The position numbers were made by a program, and so were the translations under genes. The notes under the pieces were generated by a model. The model was given only the letters and a program-made list of their open reading frames with translations, did no database searches and had not been told where the DNA came from. Positions 6,405-7,395 of a DNA stretch of 7,395 nt are shown here, piece after piece (within the stretch, counting starts at the first letter, position 1; each line of letters starts with the position of its first letter). Source of the stretch: Candidatus Alkanophagales archaeon (GTDB lineage: Archaea; Halobacteriota; Syntropharchaeia; Alkanophagales; B39-G2); contig QMVQ01000072.1 of assembly GCA_003661185.1 (NCBI GenBank), positions 1 through 7,395 of the forward strand, written 5' to 3'.

Positions 6405-6977
6405 ATGAGGATAGTAGTGGCAATTACGGGCGCAAGCGGCGTGATTTACGGGATCAGGCTGCTGGAGGTGCTGAAAGAGCGGGCAGAGACCATCCTTATA
6501 GTTTCAAATACTGCAAAAAAGCTGATACCCTTGGAGACAGGTTTTAAGATCGAGGACGTTTACGGGCTTGCGTCACGGGTTTATGAAAACGCTGAATTGA
6601 CGGCGGAGGTTAGCAGCGGCACTGCTAAATACGACGGCACCGCGGTCGTGCCATGCAGTATGAAGACGCTCGGCTGCATCGCCGCTGGCATCTCAGCGAC
6701 GCTTATCACGAGGGTTGCGGAGGTTTGCCTCAAGGAGGGACGGCGGCTCGTGCTCGTGCCGAGAGAGACACCTCTAAGCACAGTTCACCTCGAAAACATG
6801 CTTGCATTGCGGCGTGCCGGCGCTATAATCCTGCCGGCGTGCCCGGCTTTTTACCACGAGCCGAAGAGCACCTCAGACCTCGTAGACTTCATCGTCATGA
6901 AAGTCTTAGACGCTCTCGGGATGGAAAACGAGCTGGTGCCCCGCTGGGGCACTGAATTGCAATCAAAGCAAAGTTAG
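6405..6977 (+). CDS. ubiX: Flavin prenyltransferase UbiX
   Basis: This 190-residue protein is collinear with bacterial UbiX. UbiX joins a dimethylallyl group to reduced FMN, making the prenylated FMN needed by UbiD-family (de)carboxylases. Key features are the N-terminal Rossmann-like TGASG (8-12, Ser11), Glu44 in PLETG, PCSMKTLGCIAAG, Lys110 in CLKEGR, Glu121 in the signature PRETPLS, the HLENM motif, and PAFYHEP with Tyr150, followed by DLVDF and PRWG. Spacing between Lys110, Glu121 and Tyr150 matches the Pseudomonas enzyme (129, 140, 169); the Arg185 of that enzyme is Lys166 here, a conservative change. ATG 6405 has AAGGT and GAAGG ribosome-site candidates in front. No ubiD lies in the window. 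In many archaea prenylated FMN serves a UbiD homologue of the modified mevalonate pathway, so the job may be lipid synthesis rather than aromatic or quinone chemistry. Confidence 0.95.
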   Translation: MRIVVAITGASGVIYGIRLLEVLKERAETILIVSNTAKKLIPLETGFKIEDVYGLASRVYENAELTAEVSSGTAKYDGTAVVPCSMKTLGCIAAGISATLITRVAEVCLKEGRRLVLVPRETPLSTVHLENMLALRRAGAIILPACPAFYHEPKSTSDLVDFIVMKVLDALGMENELVPRWGTELQSKQS

Positions 6978-7037
6978 TTTACAAAAGTTAGAGAAATTTG
7001 ATTGTGCTGCGGCAGGCATTCCTACTCAAAATGCTCC

Positions 7038-7395
7038 TTACTTATACACCGAATACTCTCTGAGCAGTGACGTTCTCGGCACAAGCCCTATCGGCTTGCC
7101 GTCTATCGTCACGAGGAGGCTACCGACCCCGTAGCGGTTCACGAGCTGGACGGCTTCGTAAACAGAACGGTCGCTTTCGATGGTCACCACCCTCTTTTTC
7201 GCAAGCGTTTTGGCTTTGACGTTGAATTTCCCGCTAGCTACCGCCTTGCCTACGTCCTTAAATGTGAGTATCCCAATTATTTCATCGTCCTTTGAGGTCA
7301 CGACCGCCCTGTCCACGTTGTTCTTGAGCAGAATCCGAGAAGCCTCTTGGATGGTGGCGGTGGCTGGCACTCTCACCAGATTACCATCAACATAG
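7038..7395 (-). CDS. Two-CBS-domain (Bateman module) protein, N-terminus beyond right edge
   Basis: The stop is TAA at 7040-7038 on the minus strand. A GTG at 7376 could serve as a start, but the frame stays open to the window edge with YVDGNLVRVPATATI, which reads as the normal first strand of a CBS domain; the true start is therefore probably a few codons outside. About 118 residues are visible. The first CBS repeat contains TIQEASRILLKNNVDRAVV and IIGILTFKDV; the second contains RVVTIESDRSVYEAVQLV, GVGSLLV and GLVPRTSLL. The pair forms one Bateman module, which commonly binds adenine nucleotides or SAM and signals energy state. No catalytic or DNA-binding domain is visible in this part. 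It converges on ubiX with a 60-base gap, so the two are not an operon. Confidence 0.9.
   Translation of the reverse strand, partial: YVDGNLVRVPATATIQEASRILLKNNVDRAVVTSKDDEIIGILTFKDVGKAVASGKFNVKAKTLAKKRVVTIESDRSVYEAVQLVNRYGVGSLLVTIDGKPIGLVPRTSLLREYSVYK

Noticed and set aside
1..7395. CRISPR array or defence system
   Set aside because: No regularly spaced direct repeats and no cas or other defence-like gene were found; TnpB is the only nuclease-related gene.

Overview
The window reads as a stretch of archaeal chromosome, most likely from an anaerobic, hydrogenase-bearing euryarchaeal-type organism. The evidence is a tRNA-Lys(CUU) with no encoded CCA behind an archaeal TATA box, archaeal-style HypB and HypD, T-rich intergenic ends, strong Shine-Dalgarno sites and frequent non-ATG starts. 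I cannot name the species. The mix of acyl-CoA dehydrogenase, dienoyl-CoA-reductase-like flavoenzyme, hydrogenase maturation and UbiX would fit a strictly anaerobic methanogen, methane-oxidiser or short-chain alkane/fatty-acid-oxidiser relative, but that is inference.

Layout. Positions 1-425 (minus strand) hold the N-terminal part of a TnpB-like (IS200/IS605 OrfB) protein. It runs off the left edge and appears to have lost its central RuvC-I portion by an in-frame deletion. Positions 426-706 are non-coding and contain a small hairpin that may be a transposon end. Positions 707-2698 encode a large OYE/2,4-dienoyl-CoA-reductase-type FMN/FeS/FAD oxidoreductase; a strong Shine-Dalgarno points to a TTG start. 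A tRNA-Lys gene with its own promoter lies at 2835-2908. A same-strand series follows: hypB (2981-3634), hypD (3664-4752), an acyl-CoA dehydrogenase with an unusual C-terminal extension (4826-6364) and ubiX (6405-6977). A two-CBS-domain protein (7038 to the right edge, minus strand) converges on ubiX.

How the genes relate. HypB and HypD belong to the maturation pathway of the [NiFe]-hydrogenase centre (HypB nickel insertion, HypD Fe(CN)2CO assembly). The OYE-like enzyme and the acyl-CoA dehydrogenase both act on alpha,beta carbon-carbon bonds of acyl thioesters or related enoates. UbiX makes prenylated FMN for UbiD-type (de)carboxylases, which in many archaea include an enzyme of the modified mevalonate pathway. 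Their proximity does not prove one pathway. The most unusual items are the acyl-CoA dehydrogenase with a winged-helix-like tail and relocated catalytic glutamate, and the internally deleted TnpB.
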